A stretch of DNA of 64,000 nt from CAZWDO01 sp964632485 [NCBI: uncultured bacterium] (GCA_964632485.1 CAZWDO010000005.1:187882-251881), one strand, 5' to 3'; counted from the first letter of the stretch, positions 1-8,944 are shown. The notes: a model not told the origin generated them from the letters alone. Program-made: numbers and translations.

Positions 1-45
1 GGATAATGATATTTCGCCGGCGATGGTACGTTGATTTTGCAGCAT
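1..45 (-). CDS. lpxC: LpxC (UDP-3-O-acyl-GlcNAc deacetylase), N-terminal fragment
   Basis: Only the first 15 codons are in the window; the gene continues past its left edge. Read on the minus strand they give MLQNQRTIAGEISLS, the start typical of LpxC, the zinc deacetylase that performs the committed step of lipid A synthesis in the cytoplasm. A ribosome binding site AAAGGA (58-53) lies 7 bases before the ATG. The gene starts 17 bases after the lpxD stop, so it belongs to the bamA-ompH-lpxD operon. In FCB bacteria this gene is often fused to fabZ; that cannot be judged here. Confidence 0.75.
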   Translation of the reverse strand, partial: MLQNQRTIAGEISLS

Positions 46-61
46 ATTCAAATCCTTTAGC

Positions 62-1102
62 TTAGTCTTTAAAAGAAATTTTCAATTCCCTGGCAACTTT
101 GCGTAACAAACGGATATAATCTGGAAGTTGGCTGATAATCGCTTCAATGCGGCGGGCTTGCATAATGGGCCGGGCGGGCGATCCCAGCACGACACTCTCG
201 TCTGGTAAATTTTTATGAAGACCCGACTGGGCGGCGACCATCACTCGGTCCCCCGTTGAGATATGTCCGGCAAATCCGACCTGACCGCCAATCATATTAG
301 CCGAACCGATATGAACGCTGCCGGAAATGCCCGTTTGCGCGGCAATTACTGTATTAGCGCCGATCACTACATTATGCCCGACCTGGATCAGGTTATCCAG
401 CTTGGCGCCCTTGCAAATACGAGTTTCACCCAAAACAGCCCGGTCAATCGTCACATTTGCCCCGATCTCCACGTCATCTTCTAAAATAACCTTGCCCAAT
501 TGGGGAATTTTATAAAAATAGCGCGATTCATCCGGAGCGAAACCAAAACCATCGCTCCCAATGACTGTACCACTATGAACAATGACACGATTGCCGATTT
601 CCGTGGCATAGCGTATGACGACATTGGCATAGATTATCGATTCTTCGCCAATAACCACATCATCTTCCAGCGTACAATTGGGGTAGATGACACTCCCCTG
701 GCCGATACGCGCATTTGCCCCAATATAAACGCCCGGGTAAATGGCGACGCGTTCCCCGATCACTGCCGAAGGGTCAATCGTCGCCCGGGCTGAAATCTCA
801 CGCAGCGGTTTAGGACTGGTATCCATGGCCTGCAGCACCCGAGCAAAAGCCAGGTAGGGATTTTCCACGACAATCACTGTTAAATCAGTACGATGCTCCA
901 GAAGTCGCTGATAATCACCAGGCTTCATCATTACTGCGCCGGCTTGAGTCGTCAGGCACTGTTTGAAATAGCGGTCATTGGCCAAAAAAGTCAATTCTTC
1001 AGGACCGGCGGATTCCAATGTGTTGACACGGGCAATCGTTTTCCCCTCGGTTCCACTAAACAGTTCGCCATTCACCAGTTGTACAATCAATTTTAAATCC
1101 AT
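62..1102 (-). CDS. lpxD: LpxD, UDP-3-O-(3-hydroxyacyl)glucosamine N-acyltransferase
   Basis: LpxD adds the second 3-hydroxyacyl chain, carried on ACP, to UDP-3-O-acylglucosamine in lipid A biosynthesis. The 346-residue protein has the family's usual length and layout. An N-terminal uridine-binding domain (about residues 1-100) is followed by a left-handed parallel beta-helix of hexapeptide repeats (about 105-315) and a C-terminal helical tail for ACP binding. The catalytic histidine is H243 in NLIQVGHNVVIG. It lies 4 bases downstream of ompH and just upstream of lpxC, the classic outer-membrane biogenesis cluster, and is almost certainly cotranscribed with them. Nothing looks broken. Confidence 0.96.
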   Translation of the reverse strand: MDLKLIVQLVNGELFSGTEGKTIARVNTLESAGPEELTFLANDRYFKQCLTTQAGAVMMKPGDYQRLLEHRTDLTVIVVENPYLAFARVLQAMDTSPKPLREISARATIDPSAVIGERVAIYPGVYIGANARIGQGSVIYPNCTLEDDVVIGEESIIYANVVIRYATEIGNRVIVHSGTVIGSDGFGFAPDESRYFYKIPQLGKVILEDDVEIGANVTIDRAVLGETRICKGAKLDNLIQVGHNVVIGANTVIAAQTGISGSVHIGSANMIGGQVGFAGHISTGDRVMVAAQSGLHKNLPDESVVLGSPARPIMQARRIEAIISQLPDYIRLLRKVARELKISFKD

Positions 1103-1106
1103 ATAT

Positions 1107-1619
1107 TTATTCCAGTTTTTGTGTAAGCTTTTTTATGACTTCCTGGGTTAAATTCGTTTCTTGCTGGGCGTAAACAACATTAGCTTGATAAACATCAAAA
1201 ACCATCGTGTATTTCTGTTCCACAGCAACGTCTTTGATAACTGATAAAATTCTATCTGTTATCGGTTTGGTCAATTCCTTCTCCCGTTGGAAAATTTTTC
1301 CGTTCTCACCCCATATCTCATTAAGATACTGCTGATAGACCATCTGTTTTTCCTGGACCTGGAGATCATATTCCTTGACTTTTTGCGGATTAAGCAACAA
1401 GCGTTTTTTTTCCACTTCAATTTTCATATCCTCAATCTCTTTTTTCATCTCCCGGGCCTTGCTTTCCCATTCACTCGTTTCTTTTTTTAACGTTTCCTCC
1501 GCTTCCTGATATTCTTTCAATTGGGTACGAATTTCAAAAGTATTTACATACCCTATTTTTTCCGCATGCAGAACCGCAAGTAAAAACATTAAGAGGGACA
1601 GGGGTTTTAAAAATCGCAT
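1107..1619 (-). CDS. OmpH/Skp-family periplasmic chaperone
   Basis: This is a small periplasmic chaperone of the Skp/OmpH family, which holds unfolded outer-membrane proteins on their way to the BAM complex. The 170-residue protein begins with a signal peptide (MRFLKPLSLLMFLLAVLHA), followed by the family's first strand (EKIGYVNTFEI) and a long charged coiled coil (about residues 40-110) that forms the tentacles. A longer in-frame start exists at 1655, inside the bamA coding sequence. I chose 1619 because it starts exactly at the signal peptide and forms a TAATG overlap with the bamA stop codon, which implies translational coupling. Confidence 0.9.
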   Translation of the reverse strand: MRFLKPLSLLMFLLAVLHAEKIGYVNTFEIRTQLKEYQEAEETLKKETSEWESKAREMKKEIEDMKIEVEKKRLLLNPQKVKEYDLQVQEKQMVYQQYLNEIWGENGKIFQREKELTKPITDRILSVIKDVAVEQKYTMVFDVYQANVVYAQQETNLTQEVIKKLTQKLE

Positions 1620-3865
1620 TAAAAAGGCCTCCCAACTTGAAAATGGGGTTTCCATCCCGGATTATCGGCATCGAAACCATAACCAAAATCGAAACCGATG
1701 ATCCCCATAAACGGAATAACGATTCGCGCTCCGAATCCCATCGATTTTTTCAAATCCAACAGATTACTGCGCCGCATTGATTTCCATGAATTACCGGCAT
1801 CGGCAAAAAGTAAAGCGTAAATCTGGTTCTCTACAATGGGATAAGTGTATTCCAAATTAAAAATGTACATCACATTGCCTGCCGTTTCATTTTCCGGATG
1901 AATCGACCGATCGTCATACCCTCGAATCTGACCGTCATACGCAGTTCCGCCAATCATGAATTTTTCCGTATAGGGAACCTGACTCTGCCCCCCATAGGAA
2001 TCGATATGGCCGAACGTCATTTTAAGCGATAAAACGAACTTGTCAACAGTCGGGTAAAACCAGGAGGAACGGAATATCTCCTTATGATAATTATAGGACC
2101 CTCCCAGGGGCCCGCCGGCGATTTCATAGCTGAACGAATTAATGGAACCGCTATTAGGAAACTCGGGTTTATCGATCGAGGACCGGGTTATTGAAAAGGT
2201 AAGGGAAGAAGTCGTTCGCGGCCATTTTTCATTTTTATAGCCATAAACGTCATTAAAATAAGGAGAAAAATTTTTAAGTCGCTGTTCATCAAGACGGTAC
2301 CGCATACTGGCCGAAAAATAATCGTCAGGCCAGGTCAAACGCCGTCCCATCCAGACAGAAAATCCCTGGAGGTCCTGCTCAAAGGCATCGATCCACTGAC
2401 GCAACATTTTTCGGAGTTCAAACCCGGCCTGAGTGGGTGTATCCATTAGCCAGGGCTCGGTAAAACCGATGCTCATATTTTTACGATATTGGCCGAAATC
2501 CATATTTAAATCAAGTAATTGACCATTACCCAAAAAATTGGGCATACCAATAGAAAAAGTTCCCACCAGCTTATCGCGTTCACTCCAACCCGCGCCCAGG
2601 GAAACCTGCCCGGTCGGTTTCTCTTCAACCTGGAAGACGATATTGACGTGCCGGTTGTCGATCGGCTCGACATTGGGCATCACATTGCCAAAAAAATTCA
2701 ACTGCATGATATCACGAAAGGAACGCATCATATAGGATTGGCGATAGATTTCACCCGGAAAAACGATGATCTCACGCCGAATCACCTTTTCTTTGGTTTT
2801 TGAATTCCCTTTGATCAGTACTTTATTCACGTAAACCGGATCTTTTTCACTAATGACAAAATTAAAATTCAAACGATTACTGTCGATCGTAACCTGATCC
2901 TGGATATCGACATACAAATAACCTTCCTCCCGGTAAATATTCCCTAATTCTTCCAGACTTTTTTCAAATTTTTCCAGGTTATACCATTCGCCACTGCTGA
3001 ACTTCATCACTTTTTGTAAAACTTCGGATTTATATTTACTATTGCCTTCAAAAGAAATAGCGCCCACTTTGTAGCGGATTCCCTCTTCCACAAAAAGCTT
3101 AATGTAAAGGTCTTTAAGGTTCTCCGCATAAACAAGAGAATCTTTGATGATATGGGCATCACGGTATCCCTGCTTTTTATAGTATCGGACAATTTTATCC
3201 TTGTCTTCAATAAACTGCTCTTCCTTGAACTCGCCACTGCGGAACAAGCTCTTCTTTTTAGTTTTCATTTGTTTACGCAGCTTATTAGCGACAATTGCCT
3301 GATTACCTATAAAATGGATACCGCGAATACGAACCTTTTGCCCTTCAGCAATAGAAAAAGTCAGTTGAACCCGGTTGGTATCATTTTCGGGTACATTATA
3401 TTCAGGTTTGATTTTCGCCTGCAAATACCCTTTTTCCCGATAGAGTTCAAGCATTTTTTCAATATTCTTTTTAACTTCATTTTGAGAAATGACCATTCCA
3501 GGAACCAATGTTATTTTTTCCTTAAGTTTATCCTCTTTAATTTTGGTGTTGCCTTTTATATTGAAAGACTTCAAGGTCGGCCATTCCTTGACATAAAAAG
3601 TGATTTTATATCCTTCTGGCACTTCGTCACTGGTGACGTAAATATCGGAAAAAAGACCTGCTTTCCATAGATTACGGACCCCGGTTTGTAAATCACGGAC
3701 AAACAGCTTGTTTTCTTTCTTCAATCCCGTATGGACAATCAACATGTTTTCCTGGGATTTTTTACATCCCACAATAGCAATTTCCTTAATTATATCTTGG
3801 GCCATCAGCGAACCACCCCACAGCAAACAAACGATCAGCAAGTAAAAACGAGAGGGAAAACGCAT
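1619..3865 (-). CDS. bamA: BamA, outer membrane protein assembly factor
   Basis: BamA is the central beta-barrel of the BAM complex that inserts barrel proteins into the outer membrane. The 748-residue protein has a signal peptide (FYLLIVCLLWGGSLMAQ), five POTRA domains (about 24-420; typical ends such as FNIKGNTKIKEDKL and ISFEGNSKYKSEVL) and a C-terminal Omp85 barrel (about 430-748). The conserved barrel motif GGTAYDGQIRGYDDR is visible, and the last residue is Phe (VGRPF), the canonical beta-signal end. Length and architecture are normal. It overlaps ompH by one base. Confidence 0.96.
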   Translation of the reverse strand: MRFPSRFYLLIVCLLWGGSLMAQDIIKEIAIVGCKKSQENMLIVHTGLKKENKLFVRDLQTGVRNLWKAGLFSDIYVTSDEVPEGYKITFYVKEWPTLKSFNIKGNTKIKEDKLKEKITLVPGMVISQNEVKKNIEKMLELYREKGYLQAKIKPEYNVPENDTNRVQLTFSIAEGQKVRIRGIHFIGNQAIVANKLRKQMKTKKKSLFRSGEFKEEQFIEDKDKIVRYYKKQGYRDAHIIKDSLVYAENLKDLYIKLFVEEGIRYKVGAISFEGNSKYKSEVLQKVMKFSSGEWYNLEKFEKSLEELGNIYREEGYLYVDIQDQVTIDSNRLNFNFVISEKDPVYVNKVLIKGNSKTKEKVIRREIIVFPGEIYRQSYMMRSFRDIMQLNFFGNVMPNVEPIDNRHVNIVFQVEEKPTGQVSLGAGWSERDKLVGTFSIGMPNFLGNGQLLDLNMDFGQYRKNMSIGFTEPWLMDTPTQAGFELRKMLRQWIDAFEQDLQGFSVWMGRRLTWPDDYFSASMRYRLDEQRLKNFSPYFNDVYGYKNEKWPRTTSSLTFSITRSSIDKPEFPNSGSINSFSYEIAGGPLGGSYNYHKEIFRSSWFYPTVDKFVLSLKMTFGHIDSYGGQSQVPYTEKFMIGGTAYDGQIRGYDDRSIHPENETAGNVMYIFNLEYTYPIVENQIYALLFADAGNSWKSMRRSNLLDLKKSMGFGARIVIPFMGIIGFDFGYGFDADNPGWKPHFQVGRPF

Positions 3866-3888
3866 GTATTGTCTCCATTGACAAAGGT

Positions 3889-4095
3889 TTAAAGCTCAAC
3901 ATCCAAGAGAGGAACAATCTGGAAAGAGAGACCCAACAGCCGATCCAAAAAATTCCGCATGATATCGGAAGAAATGGGTTTCGCTATCAAGTAAAAATCA
4001 ACAGTTCTTAAACTCACCAACCGGTTGAAAGTTTCAATAAAATCACCACATTGGCAAGAACCATCATCTTTTCAATCATCCATGCGGATAATCAT
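3889..4095 (-). pseudogene. Possible decayed small reading frame with in-frame TGA, upstream of bamA
   Basis: Minus-strand reading starts at an ATG at 4095 with GGGAGA about 10 bases upstream. It runs MIIRMDD, meets TGA (4074-4072), then continues open for 60 codons to TAA at 3889, ending 24 bases before bamA. The part after the TGA contains VDFYLIAKPISSDIMRNFLD, which vaguely recalls the KP-containing C-terminal end of a receiver domain. It could be a remnant, a sequencing error or chance. Selenocysteine readthrough is not supported, because no selenium gene or SECIS-like hairpin was seen. The rest of the 3866-4295 gap shows nothing else recognisable apart from its role as the bamA upstream region. 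Confidence 0.2.
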
Positions 4096-4295
4096 ATAAT
4101 TCAGGTCTCCCAATATAATAAAGAAGCATTGAAAAGTCAAGCCTAAAGCACACAGCCCAAGACTCAAACGATCTGATATAGATTCCATATCTCCAGGGAG
4201 CAATCCTCGGAATATCCAGTTAGCTTCAAAGTGAACTATTCCAGAAAACAAAATGCAACAGAAAGAGAGTAGCTAAAAGGGAATCTAAATCCCAT

Positions 4296-4853
4296 TTATC
4301 GAAACTGTTTCCTCTCCGACGAGGGAATGGGAATATTCCAATCGCAACGGCATAGCAGAATAGAGGAGAAAATGACAAGAGGAATGGAAATTAAAAGACG
4401 GATCAGAGTGAACTTGAGTCCTAAAAACGTGGCTTCAAAAGTCGTCATGGGAATACGGCAAACGGCGGAAGCTCCAATATAAGTCAGTATAACACTTAAT
4501 TTCGCGCCTTTTCGCCATAAAGCGGCTGCCACCGGGAAAGCGGTGTAAAGCCCTCCAACCGTAGTTCCCGCCAACAAAATCGCCCAAATAAATCCTTTCA
4601 TTCCCGATTCCTCTCCCAAATGTCTCTCAACAGTTTCTTTTTTTACCCAGACTTCGAACAAACCGATCAATACAAAAACAACCGGGACAATTTTTACCAT
4701 TACCCAGGAAAAATCCAAAAAATTCCTGCCAATTAACATCCCAGGCCGATAATCAAAAAACCAACTGCCCAGCAGGAAAAAAGCTCCCGCCACAATCCAC
4801 CCAATCTTAATCCCGTCGAGATATCGATATGAACATGATTTTAAAAATGCCAC
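4296..4853 (-). CDS. Half-size predicted permease (COG0701/ArsP-like), second of pair
   Basis: This 185-residue integral membrane protein has about four to five hydrophobic segments. It resembles one half of the predicted permease family COG0701 (PF03773, which includes the organoarsenical exporter ArsP). The conserved-looking stretch GTTVGGLYTAFPVAAALWRKG sits between helices. Full-length members are about 300-350 residues with two homologous halves; here the halves are separate genes, this one overlapping its partner (4841-5344) by 13 bases. The two products probably form a heterodimeric transporter of unknown substrate. No redox cysteine pair or metal-binding motif indicates arsenic. The family call is fairly safe; the substrate is unknown. 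Confidence 0.7.
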   Translation of the reverse strand: MAFLKSCSYRYLDGIKIGWIVAGAFFLLGSWFFDYRPGMLIGRNFLDFSWVMVKIVPVVFVLIGLFEVWVKKETVERHLGEESGMKGFIWAILLAGTTVGGLYTAFPVAAALWRKGAKLSVILTYIGASAVCRIPMTTFEATFLGLKFTLIRLLISIPLVIFSSILLCRCDWNIPIPSSERKQFR

Positions 4854-5344
4854 GGAAGACTCAATTCATGGAAAAAAAATCCGGTGATAACCGCCACTAT
4901 TAAGGCAATTAATAGACTTATCAAATTGCGAACAATCGTCAATTTTATACCTAAATATTTTTTTTCTATTGGATAGGTTACCAATCCTACCATCATCATC
5001 GTTGTTGTAAATGCTGAAATCACAAAATAGGAAACTCCTTTTTGCAGTAGAATCCCACAAAGAGGAAACGCAATAAAGCCGGGCATCAGGGTGATTGATC
5101 CTAAAACTATCGCGACAGCCACCCCACGTACCATATTACGGGTTCCAAGCCACTCAACAATCAAGCTGTCCGGCACAAGAGTTAGAAATACCGCAACCAT
5201 AGCGATTAACATCACAAAAGCTGGCAAAATATCGAGAAACCGTTTCGCGGCGATTACAACTGCGCGTCCTGTTTTTTTCCGGTCCTTGACAAAAGAGATC
5301 AGCAGAGCAATACCAGTCAATACATATAAAAACCACACCTTCAA
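4841..5344 (-). CDS. Half-size predicted permease (COG0701/ArsP-like), first of pair
   Basis: A 167-residue protein with about five transmembrane helices, beginning with a helix directly after the start (MKVWFLYVLTGIALLISF). The motif SITLMPGFIAFPLCGILLQKG lies at the position occupied by TTVGGLYTAFPVAAALWRKG in the following gene, so the two proteins look like the N- and C-terminal halves of one COG0701 permease. Overlap of the two reading frames argues for coupled translation and a heteromeric complex. About 110 bases without genes precede it; they include AT-rich sequence that may carry the promoter. The transported substrate cannot be inferred from sequence. Confidence 0.7.
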   Translation of the reverse strand: MKVWFLYVLTGIALLISFVKDRKKTGRAVVIAAKRFLDILPAFVMLIAMVAVFLTLVPDSLIVEWLGTRNMVRGVAVAIVLGSITLMPGFIAFPLCGILLQKGVSYFVISAFTTTMMMVGLVTYPIEKKYLGIKLTIVRNLISLLIALIVAVITGFFFHELSLPWHF

Positions 5345-5455
5345 CTTCCTTTACAATAAATATTGATCATTTCCCTGGCACTCGTATAACATGCAATCGG
5401 CTATTTTCGGGTATTGGAGAAATAACAGCATGGGATTCAACTGAATATCATAGGA

Positions 5456-5995
5456 TCAGTCAGAAATTTTTTCCAGTTCGGAACTTTGTTTATACAGTCG
5501 TCGAATTTCAAGCAATGCTGAATAGTAAGTTGGGGACTGGAAATCCGGAAAGGTCCATGGGAAGGTCGTAAAACTCCCTTTCCGGTAATAAAGTGTCAGA
5601 TCGGCATAGACTCCCTGATTGATATGGATTTTCTGCCCACCGAATTTCAACGATGCCAATACAACTTTCTGGTAATCCAAGTACCCCGGATCAAGATTGA
5701 ATGGGCGATTCCCCGCGACTGACCGCTCCCATTCCATGGCGTGGGTCATCAGTTTAATCGCGGCAATACTCTCCGGGGCAATTAAGTGTCGAAAAGAAAC
5801 AAAAAAACGCGATAGCGCAGGCCCCATCTCATTTTCGTAATAATCGGTACACTCGAAATCATACGATGGGGAGACGTAATCCACAACTCCCCATAACAAG
5901 GAAAGGGTGGTTAAAAGCGCTTCACGCTCGAAATCACGAGGGGTGAGAATCGCAATGAAAAATTTAACTGGCGTGACCGGTTTGATTTGCGCCAA
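5456..5995 (-). CDS. DUF4416 family protein
   Basis: The product has 179 residues and matches my memory of DUF4416, a conserved bacterial family without assigned function (N-terminus AQIKPVTPVKFFIAIL; middle SPSYDFECTDYYENEMG; NLDPGYLDYQKVVLAS). A longer reading frame opens at 6085, but the extra N-terminus has no family character. The TTG at 5995 has AAGGAG 8 bases upstream, inside the end of the N-acetyltransferase gene, and puts the start where the family starts. It overlaps that gene by 32 bases, so translation is probably coupled. No signal peptide or membrane segment is seen. Confidence 0.75.
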   Translation of the reverse strand: MAQIKPVTPVKFFIAILTPRDFEREALLTTLSLLWGVVDYVSPSYDFECTDYYENEMGPALSRFFVSFRHLIAPESIAAIKLMTHAMEWERSVAGNRPFNLDPGYLDYQKVVLASLKFGGQKIHINQGVYADLTLYYRKGSFTTFPWTFPDFQSPTYYSALLEIRRLYKQSSELEKISD

Positions 5996-6803
5996 TGAGC
6001 AGACTCCTTGCAAGTTCAAAATAATTGGAATCGATTTGGAAAAACTGCCGGACCGCCTCGGCTGCCGGCAACTGAATTTTATCAATTCCCTTTTGGGTTG
6101 TCAATCGAATATAATTGTTACGTATATAGATACGCCCCCGGTTACGATTGTCGATACGCGTTAAACAAAGATGACGCATGGATTTTTCATGAAAGGAACC
6201 TTTCCAGGCAAGCAGGAACTGTTCCAGTGTTATAGGTACAGAACGAAATCGATAGCGGAATTTACGCTGATTTTGGTCTCGGGTAAAAAGCTCATAACCA
6301 TCATTTGTTGGTGATCGTTCGATCTCCACGCAGGTATGATTGGAATAAACGCTACTTGTGGACTGAGGATTTAATAACAAGGGCTGATCGAACAAATAGC
6401 CAGGGTCAATTAACCAGTTCTCTTCGCAGTTTTTGAGTAACAGTCCGCAATGCACGGCAGCGCCCCATTTCATATCCATCGTCAATGGAGCGACATCAAA
6501 ACCAACATAATCCAAAATCGACCAAAGAAAAAAGGTCAATGAATAACAGGTACCCCCAAGATGATGGTTCCGGTAATCCCACCAGACTTCATCCGGTGAT
6601 CGCAACCGATCCCACTCGCCGCCGTTTTGGTTGAACTTGATAATCTTGCTTAAGTTTTCATAGGGAATCTGACTAAAAGCATCCAGTACAAGCGGTAAAC
6701 GGGAAAAATCACGAGGCAGAAAAGATATCGCAAAATACTGTAAAAACAAACGAGCGGCTGAATGATACTCTGAGGGGTTAAAACGAAGGGTGTGAGGAAT
6801 CAT
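5964..6803 (-). CDS. Arylamine N-acetyltransferase-like protein
   Basis: A cytoplasmic enzyme of the arylamine N-acetyltransferase (NAT) fold, which moves acyl groups from acyl-CoA to amines through a cysteine. The catalytic triad is visible as C86 (GGTCYSLTFFLW, replacing the usual RGGxCxExN), H118 (AVHCGLLL) and D133 (LIDPGY), with the spacing expected for the family. At 279 residues it is normal in length. The Glu and Asn after the Cys in classic NATs are replaced here, so the substrate may differ from arylamines. Related enzymes act in amide or polyketide synthesis. Its ATG overlaps the stop of the NtrC-type regulator gene (ATGA). Confidence 0.75.
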   Translation of the reverse strand: MIPHTLRFNPSEYHSAARLFLQYFAISFLPRDFSRLPLVLDAFSQIPYENLSKIIKFNQNGGEWDRLRSPDEVWWDYRNHHLGGTCYSLTFFLWSILDYVGFDVAPLTMDMKWGAAVHCGLLLKNCEENWLIDPGYLFDQPLLLNPQSTSSVYSNHTCVEIERSPTNDGYELFTRDQNQRKFRYRFRSVPITLEQFLLAWKGSFHEKSMRHLCLTRIDNRNRGRIYIRNNYIRLTTQKGIDKIQLPAAEAVRQFFQIDSNYFELARSLLIGANQTGHAS

Positions 6804-8215
6804 AGAAACTCTTCCCGTTCCAGATTCCGGGCCACATTAATTGAATATTTCTCCAATTTCCGGCGCAATGAATCGCGAGTAATCCCCAGCAAACGACATG
6901 CGCGGGCCTTGTTGAAATCAGCCAATTTTAATGCGCGGCTAATGACATCGCGTTCAATATTATCCAGGTTCAAATCATCATATCTCAGTAATGGTTTTTG
7001 TGTTTCCTTACGGGTAATTATCGGAAAATGTTTGGGTTGAAGGAAATCTTCATCGCAAAGAATGACCGCCTGTTCTATAAAATTCCGCAATTCACGAATA
7101 TTTCCCGGGAATGGATATTCCACCATTTCATTTAAAGTTTCCCGGGTCATTCCCTTGATATCTTTTTCGAGTTTGCGATTATATTCAGATAAAAAGTATT
7201 CAGCCAATCGGACAATATCGTCTTTTCGTTCCCGTAACGGGGGAACATAGATACGAAAAATATTCAGGCGGTAAAAAAGATCCTGGCGGAACTCTCCCCG
7301 TTTGACTTCTTCCTCGAGGTTTTTATTAGTGGCGGCAACCACTCTCAATTTCAGTTTGATAATTTGATTGCCTCCCACATACCGAATTTCACGGTTTTCA
7401 AGTACCCGCAACAAATTTTTTTGAACGGGTAAAGAGATATCCCCGATTTCATCCAAAAAAATGGTTCCGCTATTGGCCATTTCAAAAAGGCCTTTACGAG
7501 TTGTCTTCGCATCGGTAAACGATCCTTTCTCATGCCCGAAAAGTTCGCTTTCGATGAGGGTTTCCGGAATTGAGGAGGTATTAACAGGAACAAAGGGACG
7601 GTCCGCATTAGCGCTTTCATAGTGAATCGCCCGCGCAATCAATTCCTTACCGGTACCGCTTTCTCCCTCAATTAAGACCGATGTCTCAGGGAACCGTTGG
7701 ACTTTGCGGATCATCGACTTAATCTCCGTAATATTTTTACTGTTGCCGATAATCCGTTCCAATCCGGAATGATCAGCTTTTCTGCGTTCATTCAGGGTAT
7801 TATTGACAGGCTCGGTTGAAAGCGGGGGAAACGAATCCTGGTAGGAACGCGTACGCTCAATCGCCTTGAGTAAAAGTTCGAGATCCACGGGTTTCATTAA
7901 AAAATCGGTCACGTTCAGCCGGATCGATTGCACGGCCACATCCATATCACCGTGCCCGGTGATAACAATAATATCGTTGTCCGAATTCAGATTGCGAATT
8001 TTTTCTATAAACGTCAACCCGTCCTCATTGGGCATCTTAATATCCGTGATAATAATATCAATTTTATTATACTGGTAGATATTCATGGCATCCTGAGTAT
8101 CCGCGGCATAAAACACCTTATATCCCTGATCACGCAAAAAATTTCCCATGCTATAATCAATCAGTGGATAATCATCCACCAATAATATCGATAATGTAGT
8201 TGTAATTTCATTCAT
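6800..8215 (-). CDS. NtrC-family sigma-54-dependent response regulator
   Basis: A 471-residue transcription activator with three domains. The receiver (1-125) has phospho-acceptor D58 (ITDIKMP) and K108 (LMKPVD). The AAA+ sigma-54 activation domain (about 155-390) has Walker A GESGTGKE (184-191) and Walker B FLDEIGD. The Fis-type helix-turn-helix lies at the C-terminus (KARACRLLGITRDSLRRKL). The sigma-54 contact loop reads GSFTDA (231-236) instead of consensus GAFTGA; both changes occur in some natural activators, so it may still work. No histidine kinase is adjacent; the nearest is the hybrid kinase at 12068-14410. It leads the genes for the NAT and DUF4416, which may be its operon partners rather than its targets. 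Confidence 0.92.
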   Translation of the reverse strand: MNEITTTLSILLVDDYPLIDYSMGNFLRDQGYKVFYAADTQDAMNIYQYNKIDIIITDIKMPNEDGLTFIEKIRNLNSDNDIIVITGHGDMDVAVQSIRLNVTDFLMKPVDLELLLKAIERTRSYQDSFPPLSTEPVNNTLNERRKADHSGLERIIGNSKNITEIKSMIRKVQRFPETSVLIEGESGTGKELIARAIHYESANADRPFVPVNTSSIPETLIESELFGHEKGSFTDAKTTRKGLFEMANSGTIFLDEIGDISLPVQKNLLRVLENREIRYVGGNQIIKLKLRVVAATNKNLEEEVKRGEFRQDLFYRLNIFRIYVPPLRERKDDIVRLAEYFLSEYNRKLEKDIKGMTRETLNEMVEYPFPGNIRELRNFIEQAVILCDEDFLQPKHFPIITRKETQKPLLRYDDLNLDNIERDVISRALKLADFNKARACRLLGITRDSLRRKLEKYSINVARNLEREEFL

Positions 8216-8311
8216 AGAGAATCCAAATAACCCATTATGTCAGGAAGCATAGCTACTGTTCCTGAAATTTAAAATTAATTCATGTTAGCGAAAATAAGCG
8301 CGGTGTCCATT

Positions 8312-8329
8312 CAAAGCATAAAGCGCCAA
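8312..8329 (-). promoter_or_regulatory. Candidate sigma-54 (-24/-12) promoter
   Basis: Minus-strand TTGGCGCTTTATGCTTTG has the invariant GG and GC of sigma-54 promoters at the required 10-base separation. It departs from the TGGCAC/TTGC consensus at two positions. It lies about 100 bases upstream of the NtrC-type gene, so it may serve autoregulation. The rest of the 190-base gap (8216-8405) shows no gene. This is a weak, pattern-based call. Confidence 0.3.
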
Positions 8330-8405
8330 CTTAAACGCAAAGATCAAATAGTATCCAATTTGGCGGGAACACACTCTTTAACCGATACTCAGGGGAATGG
8401 GCCCT

Positions 8406-8927
8406 CTACATTACCGGAGGTATAGCCTGTTGATACCGGGCGGCCAGTTCGACATATTCCAGCGCATTGCGCACATTCGCTTCAATCGTTTCCGCGGAGA
8501 GTTCCCGGACAACCTTTGCAGGCACCCCGGCAACCATGGAACCGGGAGGAATTTCGGACCGGGGAGGGACGACTGCGCCAGCGGCAACCAGACAATTGTC
8601 TCCGATTTGCGCCCCATCCAGAACAATAGCTCCCATACCGATCAGACAATTGTTCCCGATACTGGCGCCATGAATAATGGCTCCATGCCCTATTGTTACT
8701 TGTTCTCCGATAGTTACCGGCATATTATAATTGACATGGATCACGCAGTTATCCTGAATATTGGAGCGAGCGCCAATAAAAATCGGAGCGATGTCGCCCC
8801 TGATAACCGCCCCATACCAGACACTGGCATTTTCACCCAGAGTCACCTTGCCGATAACGACAGCGGTTGAAGCGATAAACACATAGTTTGCTTTATGTAT
8901 CTCATTTAAAAAATCCAGATTCCTCAC
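8406..8927 (-). CDS. Gamma-carbonic anhydrase family protein
   Basis: A 173-residue left-handed beta-helix protein of the gamma-carbonic anhydrase / YrdA-CaiE group. The three zinc-ligand histidines are in place: H64 (QDNCVIHVN), H81 and H86 (IGHGAIIHG). Hexapeptide repeats fill residues about 18-125 and a C-terminal helix follows. R43 and D45 (VIRGDIAPI) match the conserved structural residues of the family. Many members have no measurable carbonic anhydrase activity, so the exact reaction is open. The start codon is GTG with AAAGGA 12 bases upstream. It follows the phosphohexomutase gene by 17 bases. Confidence 0.88.
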   Translation of the reverse strand: MRNLDFLNEIHKANYVFIASTAVVIGKVTLGENASVWYGAVIRGDIAPIFIGARSNIQDNCVIHVNYNMPVTIGEQVTIGHGAIIHGASIGNNCLIGMGAIVLDGAQIGDNCLVAAGAVVPPRSEIPPGSMVAGVPAKVVRELSAETIEANVRNALEYVELAARYQQAIPPVM

Positions 8928-8944
8928 AATGACGGTGTATCCTT

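Noticed and set aside
4072-4074. Selenocysteine codon in the small frame upstream of bamA
   Set aside because: No SECIS-like hairpin after the TGA and no selenium genes in the window; a plain stop or decay is simpler.
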